Below are positions 4,875-6,246 of a stretch of 6,246 nucleotides of DNA, piece by piece. The DNA is taken from assembly GCA_025355255.1 (NCBI GenBank), contig JANYAA010000398.1, positions 1-6,246 of the forward strand. Reading direction: 5' to 3'. The DNA comes from Chloroflexota bacterium (GTDB lineage: Bacteria > Chloroflexota > Limnocylindria > Limnocylindrales > CSP1-4). How positions within the stretch are numbered: the first letter of the stretch is position 1; every line of letters begins with the position of its first letter. Both the position numbers and the translations under genes were made by a program. The notes beneath the pieces are model-generated. The model saw nothing but the letters and a program-made list of their open reading frames with translations, made no database searches and was not told the DNA's origin.

Positions 4875-5645
4875 ATGGCCACACGCATCGTTGACGTCAC
4901 AGATGAGGCGACCTTCGCCCTAGTCCCGCCGTGCGCGGACGCGGGGTTTGACCACCGCTCCTGCGACTACTGGGAGGATGCCGATCGCGGCTCAAAGGCC
5001 GCCCGCGCCTCGTGGCTCTCCCCGGCTGGCGCCTCGCCGGTCGCTCGGCCCAAGCCGCGCAACCCCTTTGGCGGCCTCGGGGGCGATGACGACGAGCCTG
5101 CGGTGAACCCCTTTGCCCCGGCGTCGCGCGGACCGGCGTTCAACCCGTTCCTGAGCGGGGACGACGAGCCTGTGGTGAACCCGTTTGCGCCCGCGCCCAA
5201 GACTGGGCCGGCCGTGGCGGCCGACGCGCCGCCGAAGCTGCGGCTGCTTGGGCGGGGCCTGGCCGTGTTTGGCTCGTACGCCAAGGTATTGCTGCTGGAC
5301 GAGGCGGCGGTTGCGTTCATCCAGTTTGGGCCGCTCTCCGCGTACCCTCGGGCCATGCGCACCCGCGAGCTGTATCCGCGCCTCCCAGTCTCCCCGCTGC
5401 CCGCGGTGATCACCTGCATCTCCACCACGCCGGCCGGACGCGGGGCGGGCCACGCCGGGGCGCTGGTGGAGGCCGTCTGCGATGACCTTGCCGCCCGCGG
5501 GTTCGCCGCCGTCGAGGCCTACCCGGAGCGCGGCGCGAAGCCCAACGCCACCAGCGCGTCTGAGCCCTCCTTCTGGGAGGGGCTGGACTTCGTCGTTGCC
5601 GCCCCGGACGATCGATGGCCGGTCATGCGCCGGGAGCTCGTGTGA
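4875..5645 (+). CDS. GNAT family N-acetyltransferase with NPF-repeat insert, 256 aa
   Basis: The C-terminal half shows a GNAT fold: LRLLGRGLAVFGSYAKVLLLDEAAVAFIQFGPL (121-153) as the central strands, PAVITCIS (176-183) followed by the acetyl-CoA-binding RGAGHA (189-194) with the next helix, GFAAVEAYPE (209-218), and FWEGLDFVV (233-241). The N-terminal CDYWED (30-35) resembles the Cys-rich YWE motif I recall from one subgroup of these enzymes. The acyl acceptor is unknown. Between the two parts lies a low-complexity segment (about 59-118) with four NPF motifs at 63, 78, 90 and 102 and two copies of DDEP(A/V)VNPFAPA, which is not part of the usual fold. ATG 4875 starts 12 bases after hutH with only a weak CAGG upstream, so translation is probably coupled. 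The stop overlaps the next start. An acetylation role in histidine metabolism is possible but unproven. Confidence 0.85.
   Translation: MATRIVDVTDEATFALVPPCADAGFDHRSCDYWEDADRGSKAARASWLSPAGASPVARPKPRNPFGGLGGDDDEPAVNPFAPASRGPAFNPFLSGDDEPVVNPFAPAPKTGPAVAADAPPKLRLLGRGLAVFGSYAKVLLLDEAAVAFIQFGPLSAYPRAMRTRELYPRLPVSPLPAVITCISTTPAGRGAGHAGALVEAVCDDLAARGFAAVEAYPERGAKPNATSASEPSFWEGLDFVVAAPDDRWPVMRRELV
5088..5195 (+). repeat. 36-base direct repeat, 72-base period, inside the GNAT gene
   Basis: The copy at 5088-5123 and the copy at 5160-5195 match at 32 of 36 bases. Both encode DDEP-x-VNPFAPA. Three of the four differences are synonymous third-position changes and one is Ala/Val. This indicates an internal duplication, with two further NPF motifs (encoded at 5061-5069 and 5142-5150) outside the copies. 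The repeat is in frame with a period of 24 codons. Confidence 0.8.
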
Positions 5646-6246
5646 CGCTGGCGCGTCGCTGCGCCGTCTTCGCGCTGGCGGGTCTGGTCCTCGCGGCCTG
5701 TGGGAGCGCCACGCCAACGCCGCCAACGGGTGCGCCAACCGCGAGTGCCCCCGCAACCCCGGCGGCATCGGCGACGCTCCAGCCCACGCCGCTCCCATCT
5801 GGCGCCGCGGTCACGCCGGACGACACGCTCCTCAAGATCCTGCCGGCAACCGTGGCCGGCGCGCCGATCACGTCTGAGGCGGACAGCTTCGCGCAGGCCA
5901 TCAAGGACACATCGTTTGTCGCCAATGTGGATCGCGCCGCCTTTGCGGTGGTGGTCGACGGCAACGATCTTGCGTCCGGCGTCATCGCCCACCTCCGCCC
6001 CCGCGTATACTCGGCCGCCCTCTGGAGCGATTGGCGGACCACATATGACGAAGGCGCGTGCGGCCAGGCGGGTGGCGTCCTGGCGCGGGCAAGCTCCGCC
6101 ATCGGCGGCCGTGAGATCTTCGTCACCACGTGCTCTGGCGGTCTCACGGTCTACCAGGTGTGGCTGCCCGGCCCGGGCGTCATCGTGTCGCTGTTCTCCG
6201 TGGGCGACCGCAAGTTTGGCGAGCAACTGATGACCGGTCTCAAGAG
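5642..6246 (+). CDS. Putative secreted lipoprotein, N-terminal 201 codons (3' end outside window)
   Basis: The start GTG (5642-5644) overlaps the GNAT stop TGA (5643-5645) as GTGA, the classic arrangement for coupled translation, and the frame is open to the window edge. The N-terminus MTLARRCAVFALAGLVLAAC is a type II signal peptide with a lipobox LAAC at 17-20; C20 would be lipidated. A Thr/Pro/Ala-rich linker follows (about 21-60), then a globular region beginning DDTLLKILPATVAG, with segments such as SFVANVDRAAFAVVVDG, WSDWRTTYDEGACGQAGG and FVTTCSGGLTVYQVWLPG. Two cysteines (near residues 140 and 167) could form a disulphide outside the cell. I do not recognise a family and give no function. 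It is presumably anchored on the outer face of the membrane. The C-terminus is not visible. Confidence 0.8.
   Translation, partial: MTLARRCAVFALAGLVLAACGSATPTPPTGAPTASAPATPAASATLQPTPLPSGAAVTPDDTLLKILPATVAGAPITSEADSFAQAIKDTSFVANVDRAAFAVVVDGNDLASGVIAHLRPRVYSAALWSDWRTTYDEGACGQAGGVLARASSAIGGREIFVTTCSGGLTVYQVWLPGPGVIVSLFSVGDRKFGEQLMTGLK

Noticed and set aside
4094..6226. Several long minus-strand frames opposite hutH, the GNAT gene and the lipoprotein
   Set aside because: They are Arg/Ser/Ala-rich shadow frames of high-GC coding DNA, overlap each other, and show no recognisable domains.
5700..6230. Plus-strand frame with ATG at 5700 ending in a stop
   Set aside because: It is Arg/Ser/Pro-rich and out of frame with the lipoprotein, which has a proper signal peptide, lipobox and a start coupled to the upstream gene.

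Overview
The window is GC-rich bacterial DNA, densely packed with seven genes plus one uncertain small gene. Third codon positions are strongly G/C, and GTG starts are common. Several genes appear to be read from leaderless mRNAs: a TATCCT or TAGACT -10-like box sits 6-8 bases before the start codon, with no ribosome binding site. These traits, together with a Thr/Pro/Ala-rich lipoprotein linker after the lipobox, fit a high-GC Chloroflexota lineage or an actinobacterium. The lineage is an inference from style and not from a marker gene.

Layout. Positions 1-1065 hold the C-terminal two-thirds of formate-tetrahydrofolate ligase (fhs), cut by the window edge. Positions 1066-1297 are non-coding and rich in inverted repeats. 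A small unknown membrane-associated ORF (1298-1534, +) runs head-on into a small His-rich single-span membrane protein (1531-1716 or 1746, -), and the two TAG stops share the tetranucleotide CTAG. A histidine phosphatase (1782-2486, +) diverges from the His-rich gene and converges on a DedA-family membrane protein (2502-3170, -), with a strong hairpin in the 15-base gap. The DedA gene and histidine ammonia-lyase (hutH, 3246-4862, +) diverge from a compact, perfectly symmetric promoter region. Downstream of hutH, in apparent operon order, come a GNAT acetyltransferase with an unusual NPF-repeat insert (4875-5645) and a lipoprotein that starts inside the GNAT stop codon (5642 to beyond the window end).

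How the genes work together. Most are housekeeping or peripheral metabolism: one-carbon metabolism, phosphate-ester hydrolysis, envelope lipid handling and histidine catabolism. The only clear functional unit is the tightly spaced hutH-GNAT-lipoprotein run. No other hut gene is visible, so histidine breakdown beyond urocanate would have to be encoded elsewhere.

I found no mobile element, CRISPR array, tRNA or rRNA, and no convincing new multi-gene system. The most interesting signals are the mirror-image divergent promoter, the repeated leaderless start-site motif, the NPF insert in the GNAT protein, and the structured intergenic region after fhs.
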